Shown here piece after piece: positions 1 to 7,423 of a stretch of DNA of 64,000 bases. The stretch is from F1-120-MAGs118 sp013360535 (lineage in GTDB: Bacteria > Planctomycetota > UBA1135 > GCA-002686595), in contig JAPKHC010000016.1 in the NCBI GenBank assembly GCA_026647215.1, forward strand, positions 1 to 64,000, read 5' to 3'. The notes beneath the pieces were generated by a model. That model did no database searches and had not been told where the DNA came from. It worked only from the letters and a program-made list of their open reading frames with translations. The position numbers were made by a program, and so were the translations under genes. The stretch's first letter is position 1, and every line of letters begins with the position of its first letter.

Positions 1-776
1 TCGTTGTCGAGGCCCGTGCCCTGGACCGTGCCCGGGTTCTGGTAGTGCGTGCCGTCGCCCGCGACCGTGGCGCCGGAGCCCGTGAGCTGGCCGGCGCGAA
101 TGATCGAGATCGTCTTGCCGGTGGTCAGCGTGTTGACCTGCATGCCCCAGCCGAACTTGTCGTCCGCCGCCGTGCCGTTGAAAGTGCCTTCCGCGTCACC
201 CTTCATGGTGAACTCGAAGCCGCCGACGAGGTTGATGTTGATCGTGACGCAGCGGTTGGTGCCGGTGGTCAGCGTGCCGGGCAGGGTCAGGTTGTAGGCG
301 GCGGTCGGGGCTCCGGCCGTCGTCAGGTCGATGCAGCCGTCGTAGTTCTCCCAGAAGAGGACCGTGACGCGGGCGCCGGGGCCGCCGATGCTCGGGTCAT
401 CCTCGGTCGTGCAGTAGCCGATCTGGAACGACGAGACGAAGTACTCGTCGAGGGCGCCCGTGGCGGGAGCCGGCGAGGTGCGAGTCGGGATGCGACCGTC
501 GTCGATGCGCGCCTGTCCGAGCGCGATGCCGTTGATGAACACCGTGTTGCAGGGCGCCACGGCGTAGGGGAGCGCGTTGTTGTTGTAGATGACGCCCGGA
601 GTGGCGAGCGCGGCCATGCCCGGACCCATCTGGATCGGCGGAGTGATCACGCCGGTGGCCATGTGGAGGGTGCCGACGTGCTCGATCGGCACGTTGAGGG
701 TGAGGACGTCGTCCTGGGCCAGCGCCGAAGTGGCGAGGAGCAGCGACGCGAAGGGAACCAACGCAAGGCTCTTCAT
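1..776 (-). CDS. Secreted protein of unknown function, 3' end outside window
   Basis: The gene starts with ATG at 776 on the minus strand and stays open to base 1, giving at least 258 residues; the C-terminus lies beyond the window. The first 21 residues (MKSLALVPFASLLLATSALA then Q) form a clear signal peptide, so the product is exported. The mature part is rich in Gly, Thr, Asn and Ile, with few Lys, and has scattered cysteines near residues 75, 121, 150 and 176, which suggests a beta-rich extracellular domain. I do not recognise a named family. Its composition matches the other secreted proteins of this window (15509-16891, 39397-42707, 47998-49182), but the C-terminal module they share cannot be checked here. 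The plus-strand reading frame over the same bases is an antisense artefact. Confidence 0.72.
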   Translation of the reverse strand, partial: MKSLALVPFASLLLATSALAQDDVLTLNVPIEHVGTLHMATGVITPPIQMGPGMAALATPGVIYNNNALPYAVAPCNTVFINGIALGQARIDDGRIPTRTSPAPATGALDEYFVSSFQIGYCTTEDDPSIGGPGARVTVLFWENYDGCIDLTTAGAPTAAYNLTLPGTLTTGTNRCVTININLVGGFEFTMKGDAEGTFNGTAADDKFGWGMQVNTLTTGKTISIIRAGQLTGSGATVAGDGTHYQNPGTVQGTGLDN

Positions 777-925
777 GGAGAGTGACGGGGGAGTTCGGAC
801 TGGGTCCCGGCCAAAAGTCAGGGGCCGAGGCTCCCGCACACCCGCTCGATGAGGTTCGAGGGCGGGTTTTGGGAACTCCTAGAACGCTACCCGGGTCGGG
901 GGCGCCAAGGCTGGAATGACGGGTT

Positions 926-953
926 TGTCAGGCGGCTTTTCACGAGCCTGACA
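926..953. promoter_or_regulatory. 8-bp inverted repeat, possible operator
   Basis: TGTCAGGC (926-933) and GCCTGACA (946-953) are perfect inverted arms separated by 12 bp. The repeat sits in the 292-bp gap between the divergent secreted-protein gene and the sugar transporter operon, about 115 bp before the transporter start. It could be an operator for that operon or simply a hairpin. No T tract follows. Nothing else recognisable is seen in this gap; the short plus-strand open frame at 849-1058 has no supporting features. Confidence 0.3.
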
Positions 954-1068
954 CGGCAAAGGGTGCTCACGATCACCGGAAACCCATTTCTGTTTCAGGC
1001 ATGGGACGCCGCCCCGGCGGAGCATGGCCCGCCGAGGCGCCGGAGCGCGGGCTGGTAGGCTCCCGCCC

Positions 1069-2565
1069 GTGACCGTCCGGCTGGCCATGCGAGGCATCGA
1101 GAAGCGCTACGGGGCCACCGTGGCGTTGGGAGGTGTCGAGCTCGAGGCGCGCGCGGGCGAGGTGCTCGCGCTCGTCGGCGAGAACGGCGCGGGCAAGTCG
1201 ACCTTGATGAAGGTGCTCGCGGGTGCGCTCCGGCCCGACGGCGGCACGATGGAACTCGACGGCGAGCCCTATCGGCCGGACGGGCCCGCGCAGGCGCGAC
1301 GCGCCGGGGTCGCGATGATCCATCAGGAGCTGTCGCTCGCGCTGCACCTGACGGTGGCGGAGAACGTGAGCTTGGGCAACGAGCCGCGGCGCGGGCCGTT
1401 GCTCGATCGCGGCGAGCTGCGGCGGCGCGCGCAGGAAGCGCTCGCGCGCGTCGGACACGCGGAGCTCGACCCCGACGGCCCGGTCGCACGGCTGGGGCAG
1501 GGCGAGCGGCAGCTGGTCGAGATCGCGCGCGCGGTGGCGTTGGAGGCGCGCGTGCTCGTGCTCGACGAGCCGACGTCGAGCCTTGGCAAGGAAGACGTCG
1601 CGCGCCTGTTCGAGTTGCTGAGGACGCTCCGCCAGCGCGGAACGGCGATCGTGTACATCTCGCACGCGCTCGAGGAGGTGCTCGAGCTCGCCGATCGTGC
1701 GGTCGTGTTGCGCGACGGGCGCAGCGTGGCCACGTTCGAGCGCACGGAACTGACCGCGGCGAAGCTCGTCGCGGCGATGGTCGGTCGCGAGGTGAACGAG
1801 CTGTACCCGCGCTCGCACGTGGAGCCGGGCGAGGTCGTGGCGCGCATCGAGGCGCTCGCGGGAGCGCGACTGCCGCTGGAAGCGACGCTCGAGCTCCGGC
1901 GCGGTGAGGTGCTCGGGCTCGCGGGCCTCGTGGGCGCGGGGCGCACGGAACTCCTGCGCGTGGTGTTCGGCCTCGACGCGGTGAAGTCGGGCCGGCTGCG
2001 CGTGCTCGCGCTCGACGGCCCGCGCACGCCTCACGAGCGCTGGCGGCAAGGCGTCGGAATGGCGAGCGAGGATCGCAAGGGCGAAGGGCTCGCGCTCGGC
2101 CGCAGCATCGCGGAGAACCTGGCTCTCCCCCACCTCGGGCGCATCGCGAGCGGCGGCTGGTTGCCGACGGTGCGGCTCGAGAGCTCGGCGCGCGCGTGGA
2201 TCGAGCGGCTGGGCGTCAAGTGTGCGGGGCCGGGGCAAGCCGTCGGGCGGCTGTCGGGCGGCAACCAGCAGAAGGTGGCGCTCGCGCGGCTGCTCGCCGC
2301 CGATTGCGATCTCCTGCTCATCGACGAGCCCACGCGCGGCGTCGACGTCGCGGCGAAGGCCGAGATCTACCGCCTGCTCGACGAGCTCGCTCGCGGTGGC
2401 GAACGGCAGCGGGCGGTGCTCGTGGTGTCGAGCTACCTGCCGGAGCTGTTCGGCATCTGCGACCGCGTCGCCGTGATGGCACGCGGCAAGCTCGGGCGAG
2501 CACGGCCCGTCGACGAACTCGACGAGCAACAGTTGATGAACGAGGCGACCGGAGGGCTGGCATGA
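1069..2565 (+). CDS. Sugar ABC transporter ATP-binding protein (RbsA/MglA family)
   Basis: The product (498 aa from GTG 1069) has two fused ABC ATPase domains, the layout of RbsA, MglA and AraG, which energise sugar or nucleoside uptake. In domain 1 I see the Walker A motif GENGAGKST (about residues 38-46), a degenerate signature LGQGERQ and Walker B VLVLDEPTS. Domain 2 has the family's usual degenerate P-loop (GLVGAGRTE), a good signature LSGGNQQKV and Walker B LLLIDEPTRGVD. An in-frame ATG at 1024 would add 15 unlikely residues, and ATG 1087 is another possible start. Its stop overlaps the permease start by 4 nt (ATGA), so the two are co-translated. No periplasmic substrate-binding protein is encoded nearby, so the substrate cannot be named. 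Confidence 0.9.
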   Translation: MTVRLAMRGIEKRYGATVALGGVELEARAGEVLALVGENGAGKSTLMKVLAGALRPDGGTMELDGEPYRPDGPAQARRAGVAMIHQELSLALHLTVAENVSLGNEPRRGPLLDRGELRRRAQEALARVGHAELDPDGPVARLGQGERQLVEIARAVALEARVLVLDEPTSSLGKEDVARLFELLRTLRQRGTAIVYISHALEEVLELADRAVVLRDGRSVATFERTELTAAKLVAAMVGREVNELYPRSHVEPGEVVARIEALAGARLPLEATLELRRGEVLGLAGLVGAGRTELLRVVFGLDAVKSGRLRVLALDGPRTPHERWRQGVGMASEDRKGEGLALGRSIAENLALPHLGRIASGGWLPTVRLESSARAWIERLGVKCAGPGQAVGRLSGGNQQKVALARLLAADCDLLLIDEPTRGVDVAAKAEIYRLLDELARGGERQRAVLVVSSYLPELFGICDRVAVMARGKLGRARPVDELDEQQLMNEATGGLA

Positions 2566-3665
2566 CGTTGAAGGAGCTCGCGGCGAGGCTCGGTCCGGCG
2601 ATCGGGCTCGTGGCGACGTGGTCCCTGTTCGCGCTGCTCGCGGGCGGGAAGTTCACGAGTGCGGCGAACCATGAGCTGATGCTCTTGCAGACGGCCGTCG
2701 TCGGCACGGCCGCAGTCGGGGCGACGTGGATCATCGCGTCGGGTGGCATCGACCTGTCCGTGGGCTCGACGATCGCGCTCGGCACGATGGTGATCGCGCT
2801 GCTCGTGCGCTCGGGTTGGCCGCCGTGGGCCGCTGCGCTCGCCGGCGTCGCGACGGGCGCGCTCGTCGGTGCGCTGATCGGAGCGCTCGTGATCGGCGAG
2901 CTCGGGCGTGTCGCGGGACTGGTCGCGGGCATCGCGCTCGGTGGTTCGCTCGCGCGCAGCCACGGGATGCTCCTCGGAATCGGCGCGGGCGTCGCGGTCG
3001 CGGCGGCGACGGGATTCGCGCTGCGCAAGTTCGTCGGACGCGTCGAGCTCTCGCCGTTCATCGTCACGCTCGGGCTGTGGGGAGCGTTGCGCGGGCTCGC
3101 GAAGGGTCTCGGCGACAACCAGCCGGTGTACGCGGACACGGAGGAATCGCTGCGGGCGATGGAGAGCCTGCGCTCGCTGATGAACGCGGGCGACGGGCTG
3201 CCGACAGGAGTGTGGATTCTCGCTGCGCTGGCCGTCGTCGCCGCGCTCGCGCTGCGTTCGACGGTGTTCGGCCGGCACGTGCTCGCGGTCGGATCCAACG
3301 AGGAAACCGCGCGTCTGTGCGGCCTGCGCGTCGAGCGCGTCAAGCTCGCGGTGTACGCGCTCGGAGTCGCGTGCGCGGGCTTCGCGGCGGTGCTGCAGAC
3401 CGCGTACCTGTCGATGGGCGACCCGACGACGGCGCAAGGTTACGAGCTGAAAGTGATCGCGGCGGTCGTGATCGGCGGTGCGAGCCTCTCGGGCGGCACG
3501 GGCACGATCGTCGGCACGCTGATCGGCGCGTTGATCATGACGGTGGTCGACAACGGCTGCACAAAGCTCGGCCTCGACAACTGGGTGCAGGAGCTCGTCA
3601 CCGGAGGCATCATCGTCGCGGCGGTCGCGCTCGACAGGCTGCGCGCGCGCGGGAGCGAAGCGTGA
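2562..3665 (+). CDS. Sugar ABC transporter permease (RbsC family)
   Basis: A 367-aa polytopic membrane protein starting at ATG 2562, which overlaps the stop of the ATPase gene. It has about ten hydrophobic segments and the RbsC-type hallmarks IIASGGIDLSVGS near the N-terminus and VVIGGASLSGGTGTIVGT near the C-terminus, which form part of the translocation path and contact the ATPase. It should make the inner-membrane channel for the RbsA-like protein. An Ala/Gly-rich stretch around residues 95-145 is longer than in typical RbsC and may add a hairpin. The stop overlaps the GTG of cutC by 4 nt. Which sugar or nucleoside is moved is unknown. Confidence 0.9.
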   Translation: MTLKELAARLGPAIGLVATWSLFALLAGGKFTSAANHELMLLQTAVVGTAAVGATWIIASGGIDLSVGSTIALGTMVIALLVRSGWPPWAAALAGVATGALVGALIGALVIGELGRVAGLVAGIALGGSLARSHGMLLGIGAGVAVAAATGFALRKFVGRVELSPFIVTLGLWGALRGLAKGLGDNQPVYADTEESLRAMESLRSLMNAGDGLPTGVWILAALAVVAALALRSTVFGRHVLAVGSNEETARLCGLRVERVKLAVYALGVACAGFAAVLQTAYLSMGDPTTAQGYELKVIAAVVIGGASLSGGTGTIVGTLIGALIMTVVDNGCTKLGLDNWVQELVTGGIIVAAVALDRLRARGSEA

Positions 3666-4279
3666 CGCTGCTGGAAGTGTGCGTCGACTCGCTCGGCGAC
3701 CTGCGCAAGGCCGTCGCGGGCGGCGCGAGACGCATCGAGCTGTGCGCGCGGCTCGACGTCGGCGGCCTGACGCCGACACGTGGGCTGATGGAGCTCGCGC
3801 AGCAGGAAATGCAGCTGCCGATCTGCGCGATGGTGCGGCCGCGCGGCGGCGACTTCACGTACGACGAGGCCGAGCTCGCGTCGATGCGCGCAGACCTCGT
3901 GTGGCTCAAGGAGCGCAAGGTGATGGCGGCGGTGTTCGGCGTGCTGCGCCGCGACCGAACGCTCGATGTCGAGCGCATGCGCGAGCTCGTCGCGCTCGCA
4001 CGGCCGCTCAGGGTGACCTGCCATCGGGCGTTCGATTCCGTCCCCGACCCGCTGGAGGCGCTCGAGCAGCTGATCGAGCTCGGCGTCGAGCGTGTGCTCA
4101 CCACCGGCGGCGCGCCGGATGCGTTCGAGGGCCGCGAGATGCTGCGCCAGCTCGTCGAGCGCTCGCGCGGACGCATCGTGGTCCTCGCCGGCGGCGGCGT
4201 GCGCGTGCACAACTGGCGCGAGATCGTCGCCCACGCGCGTGTGCACGAGGTGCACAGCTCGACCGTGTTCCCCACCTGA
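3662..4279 (+). CDS. cutC: CutC family TIM-barrel protein
   Basis: A 205-aa protein from GTG 3662, matching the CutC family end to end: N-terminal LEVCVDSLGDLRKAVAGGA, then RIELCA, GGLTPTRG, MVRPRGGDF, VTCHRAFD and LTTGGAP. CutC was named for copper tolerance in E. coli, but its direct role in copper handling has been questioned and its activity is not settled. It is unrelated to choline trimethylamine-lyase, also called CutC. Here the start codon lies inside the permease stop (GTGA overlap), so it is translated with a sugar importer. That context hints at a role in metabolism of the imported compound, but this is inference. It is slightly shorter than the ~245-aa E. coli protein. Confidence 0.85.
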   Translation: MTLLEVCVDSLGDLRKAVAGGARRIELCARLDVGGLTPTRGLMELAQQEMQLPICAMVRPRGGDFTYDEAELASMRADLVWLKERKVMAAVFGVLRRDRTLDVERMRELVALARPLRVTCHRAFDSVPDPLEALEQLIELGVERVLTTGGAPDAFEGREMLRQLVERSRGRIVVLAGGGVRVHNWREIVAHARVHEVHSSTVFPT

Positions 4280-4304
4280 GCGCGCAGTTGGTATCAAGGA
4301 AGGC

Positions 4305-6512
4305 GTGAAGCCCCTCCTCACGCGCGTCGCCGTCGTTCTCGCCCTGCTGGTTCCGTTCGCGCACGCGGCGCAGGACGACGCGACGAAGCTGCTCGACGGC
4401 GTCAAGACGGTCGAGCGTGTCGGCATTCCGGGACCGATCGCGGTCTTCGGCGACAAGGCCTTTCCGATCGTCACCGGCGGCTTCGGCGGTGCGCAGGCGG
4501 CGCTGATCGCGGGCGGGCGCATCGGCAGCGGGCGCGTGCTCGTGTTCGGGCACAACGGTTACGCGGGACCAGCGGCGAAACGGCCCGGCGAGACGGCGGC
4601 GCTGATGAGGAACCTGCTCGTGTGGACGGCGAAATCGAAGGCCAAGTCGCTCAAGGTGGGCACGCTCGGCGGCATGTTCGGCGGGTTGATGGCGGAAGCG
4701 GGCTACGAGGTCGTCGCGCTGCCGAACGGGCCCGAACCGGAAGGTGTCGCGAAGCTCTCGATCATCGGCTGCGCTCCGCTGTCGCTGAGTGATGAGGAAA
4801 CCGACTGGCTAATCAAGTACGTCGGCGGTGGCGGAGCGGTGATCTGCGGCGACACGCCGTGGGGTTGGCTGCAAGGGCATGCGAACGAGCGTGTCGAAGA
4901 ACGGCCGGGGCAGCGGCTGCTCGCGCAGGCGGGGCTCGCGTACGCCGATGGTTACACGGAGGCGACGGCGGACAACGGGCAGCTCGCGGCGAACGTGCCG
5001 GATCCGCTGGTGCACGCGGGGCGCGCGCTCGAGCTGATGCTCGCGCTCGAAGCGGGCAAGGTGACGGCAAGTGACGCGCAGCTCGCTCAGGCGCAGGTGT
5101 CGTTGCAGCTCGCGTTGCGCTGGATGCCCAAGGGTGACGTGGCGTTCCGTGAGCGGCTGGAGAAACTCGTGAAGGCGAAGGAGCAGAGCCTCGTGGTCAG
5201 CGAGCGCCAGCCGATGAAGCGCTCGAACGCGCTCGGGCGCGCGCTGCTCGCGATCCAGGTCGAGATGCAGCGCAGCGAGCCGATCGGCAAGGTGCGCGCG
5301 CACGCTTCCGCGGCGGATTTCCCCGGCGATGTCGACGCTCCGGCGCAGGCGGTCTCGGCGGAGATCGACGCGTCGCTCGGCGGATGGCACTCGACGGGCG
5401 CCTACGCGCGTCCGGGTGCGAAGGTCGAGCTGCAATTGCCGGCGGAAGCGCTCGGCCGCGGTCTTGCGCTGCGCATCGGCTGCCACGAAGACACGCTGTG
5501 GCACCTCGACACGTGGAAGCGCGTACCGGCGATCACGCTCGAGGTCCCGGCGAACGAACGCACGACGCTCGCCGCGAATCCGTTCGGCGGCCCGGTGTAC
5601 GTCGTCGTCCCCGACGGCTGCACGCTCGGCAAGCTGAAGGTGCAGCTGCGTGGTGTCGTGCCGGCGCCGCTGTTCGTGCTCGGGCGCACGACGCTCGAGG
5701 AATGGCGCAACGAGCAGCGCTCGCGACCCGCACCGTGGGCCGAGCTCAGCTCGCGCAAGCTCGGGATCAGCCTGCCTTCGAGCGCGATCCGTGCGCTCGA
5801 CGATCCCAAGGCGTTGATGGAGTTCTGGGACCGTGTTCTCGACGCTGAAGCGGAGCTCGTCGGCATCCCGAAGGATCGGCCGCGACCGGAGCGCTTCGTG
5901 TGCGATCGGCAGATCAGCGCGGGCTACATGCACTCGGGTTATCCCGTGATGACGCACCTCGATGCGGCCGAGCACGTCGTCGCGCTCGACAACCTGCGGC
6001 GCGCGAAGGACGTGTGGGGCTTCGTGCACGAGCTCGGCCACAACCTGCAGCGGCCCGAGTGGACCTTCGAGGGCACGGGCGAGGTCACGAACAACGTGAT
6101 CGGCCTGTACGCGATCGAGCGCTGCTGTGACCTGCGCGGAGAAGATCCCGGACACGAAGGCGTGTCGAATCCGCCGTCGGTCGAAGCCTACGTCGCGCGC
6201 GGCGCGAAGTTCGACGAGTGGAAGAACGATCCGTTCCTCGCGCTCACGATGTACCGGCAGCTGCGCGAGGCGTTCGGCTGGGAGCCGTTCCAGCGTGTGT
6301 TCGCCGAGTACCGCGCGCTCGGACGCAACGAGCGGCCCCAAGGTGACGAGGAGAAGCGTGACGAGTGGCTGCGGCGCATGTCGGAGGCGACGGGCAAGAA
6401 CCTCGGGCCGTTCTTCGAGGTCTGGGGCGTTCCGACGAGCGAGAAGGCGCGGCGCGGCGTCGAGCGGCTCGCGCCATGGATGCCGGCGGGGCTCGAAAAG
6501 AGCCCGAAGTGA
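4305..6512 (+). CDS. Secreted M60/enhancin-like zinc metallopeptidase with N-terminal ThuA-like domain
   Basis: A 735-aa secreted protein; GTG 4305 places a good signal peptide (VKPLLTRVAVVLALLVPFAHA) at the N-terminus, whereas upstream in-frame codons run into cutC. Residues ~25-270 look like a class I glutamine-amidotransferase/ThuA-type fold (FGHNGY, GGGAVICGDTPWGW). The C-terminal half carries the gluzincin motif HELGHN (H575-E576...H579) followed by a downstream Glu in the stretch EGTGEVTNN, which is the pattern of peptidase M60, a family that cleaves mucin-like glycoproteins. The middle ~390-500 may be a carbohydrate-binding or beta-sandwich domain. It lies 25 bp after cutC on the same strand, so it may belong to the sugar-uptake operon and supply glycans or glycopeptides. 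Confidence 0.82.
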   Translation: MKPLLTRVAVVLALLVPFAHAAQDDATKLLDGVKTVERVGIPGPIAVFGDKAFPIVTGGFGGAQAALIAGGRIGSGRVLVFGHNGYAGPAAKRPGETAALMRNLLVWTAKSKAKSLKVGTLGGMFGGLMAEAGYEVVALPNGPEPEGVAKLSIIGCAPLSLSDEETDWLIKYVGGGGAVICGDTPWGWLQGHANERVEERPGQRLLAQAGLAYADGYTEATADNGQLAANVPDPLVHAGRALELMLALEAGKVTASDAQLAQAQVSLQLALRWMPKGDVAFRERLEKLVKAKEQSLVVSERQPMKRSNALGRALLAIQVEMQRSEPIGKVRAHASAADFPGDVDAPAQAVSAEIDASLGGWHSTGAYARPGAKVELQLPAEALGRGLALRIGCHEDTLWHLDTWKRVPAITLEVPANERTTLAANPFGGPVYVVVPDGCTLGKLKVQLRGVVPAPLFVLGRTTLEEWRNEQRSRPAPWAELSSRKLGISLPSSAIRALDDPKALMEFWDRVLDAEAELVGIPKDRPRPERFVCDRQISAGYMHSGYPVMTHLDAAEHVVALDNLRRAKDVWGFVHELGHNLQRPEWTFEGTGEVTNNVIGLYAIERCCDLRGEDPGHEGVSNPPSVEAYVARGAKFDEWKNDPFLALTMYRQLREAFGWEPFQRVFAEYRALGRNERPQGDEEKRDEWLRRMSEATGKNLGPFFEVWGVPTSEKARRGVERLAPWMPAGLEKSPK

Positions 6513-6519
6513 GCCGAGA

Positions 6520-7416
6520 ATGCGCGCCATGGACTCGATCGATCGTCGCGGCGTCGTGGTGGGTGCGGCGGCGCTGGCAGCGTCCTGCGCGGTGAAGGCG
6601 AGCGTGCAGGACACGGGTGCGGAGCACGCCCCGAAAGCAGGAGCGGACATGAAGGAACTTCCGACACTGTTCGTCTCGCACGGCGCGCCGAACCTCGTGC
6701 TCGGTGACTTGCCGGTGAAGCGCTTCCTCGCGTCGTTGGGCACGCGCTTCCAGCCGCGTGCAGTGCTGTGCGTGTCGGCGCACTGGCTGACGAAGGAAGC
6801 CACGGTCGACATCTCGCCCAAGCCGAAGACGATCCATGACTTCTACGGCTTCGAGGACGAGCTGTACCAGATGCGCTACGCGGCGCCGGGTGCGGTCGAG
6901 CTCGGCACGGAGATCGCGGACACGCTCGCGACGGCCGGTGTCGCCGCGCGCAAGGAAGCGCGGGGGCTCGATCACGGTGCGTGGATTCCGCTGATGCTCG
7001 CCTACAAGGACGCGAACGTGCCGGTGACGCAGCTCTCGCTGCAACCGGGGCTCGACACGGAGCACCACTACAAGCTTGGGCTCGCGCTGCAGGCGCTGCG
7101 CAAGCAAGGCGTGCTCGTGATCGGCTCGGGTGGCGCGACGCACAACCTCGGCGAGCTCGGCCCGGGCGAGACGCTGCCCAAGTGGGCGGCGGAGTTCGAC
7201 ACGTGGCTCGATGAACGTGCGCGCGCCGGCGACGCGAAGGCGTTGATCGAGTACCGCAAGGTCGCGCCGAACGCCGCGCGCAACCATCCGACCGAGGACC
7301 ACTACCTGCCGATCCTCGTCGCGCTCGGCGCCGCCGGCGAGAACGCGAAGGCGAAGACGCTGCACGAGAGCGCGGCCTACGGGTCGCTCTCGCTGCGCGC
7401 GTTCGAGTTCGCCTGA
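6520..7416 (+). CDS. LigB-type extradiol dioxygenase (4,5-DOPA dioxygenase family), apparently exported
   Basis: A 298-aa protein of the YgiD/DODA branch of class III extradiol ring-cleavage dioxygenases. Metal and substrate histidines are in place: H54 (VSHGAP), H88 (VSAHW), H152 (LDHGAW), H208 (GATHNLG) and H261 (EDHYLP). Family members usually begin at about residue 47 (ELPTLFVSHG). This one has an extra ~45 residues with a twin-arginine-like and lipobox-like stretch, DRRGVVVGAAALAASC, suggesting Tat export and possibly lipid anchoring. ATG 6520 and ATG 6529 are both possible starts; the second gives a more compact Tat signal. It follows the M60 gene by 7 bp and converges on the GH95 gene. 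The substrate, presumably a catechol, is unknown. Confidence 0.85.
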   Translation: MRAMDSIDRRGVVVGAAALAASCAVKASVQDTGAEHAPKAGADMKELPTLFVSHGAPNLVLGDLPVKRFLASLGTRFQPRAVLCVSAHWLTKEATVDISPKPKTIHDFYGFEDELYQMRYAAPGAVELGTEIADTLATAGVAARKEARGLDHGAWIPLMLAYKDANVPVTQLSLQPGLDTEHHYKLGLALQALRKQGVLVIGSGGATHNLGELGPGETLPKWAAEFDTWLDERARAGDAKALIEYRKVAPNAARNHPTEDHYLPILVALGAAGENAKAKTLHESAAYGSLSLRAFEFA

Positions 7417-7423
7417 GCAACGT

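Noticed and set aside
849..1058. Possible 69-aa gene in the gap before the sugar transporter
   Set aside because: Composition is Arg-rich, no RBS, no family; the region is better read as promoter DNA.
3662..4279. CutC as choline trimethylamine-lyase
   Set aside because: The name is shared, but this 205-aa TIM-barrel protein has none of the glycyl-radical enzyme features.
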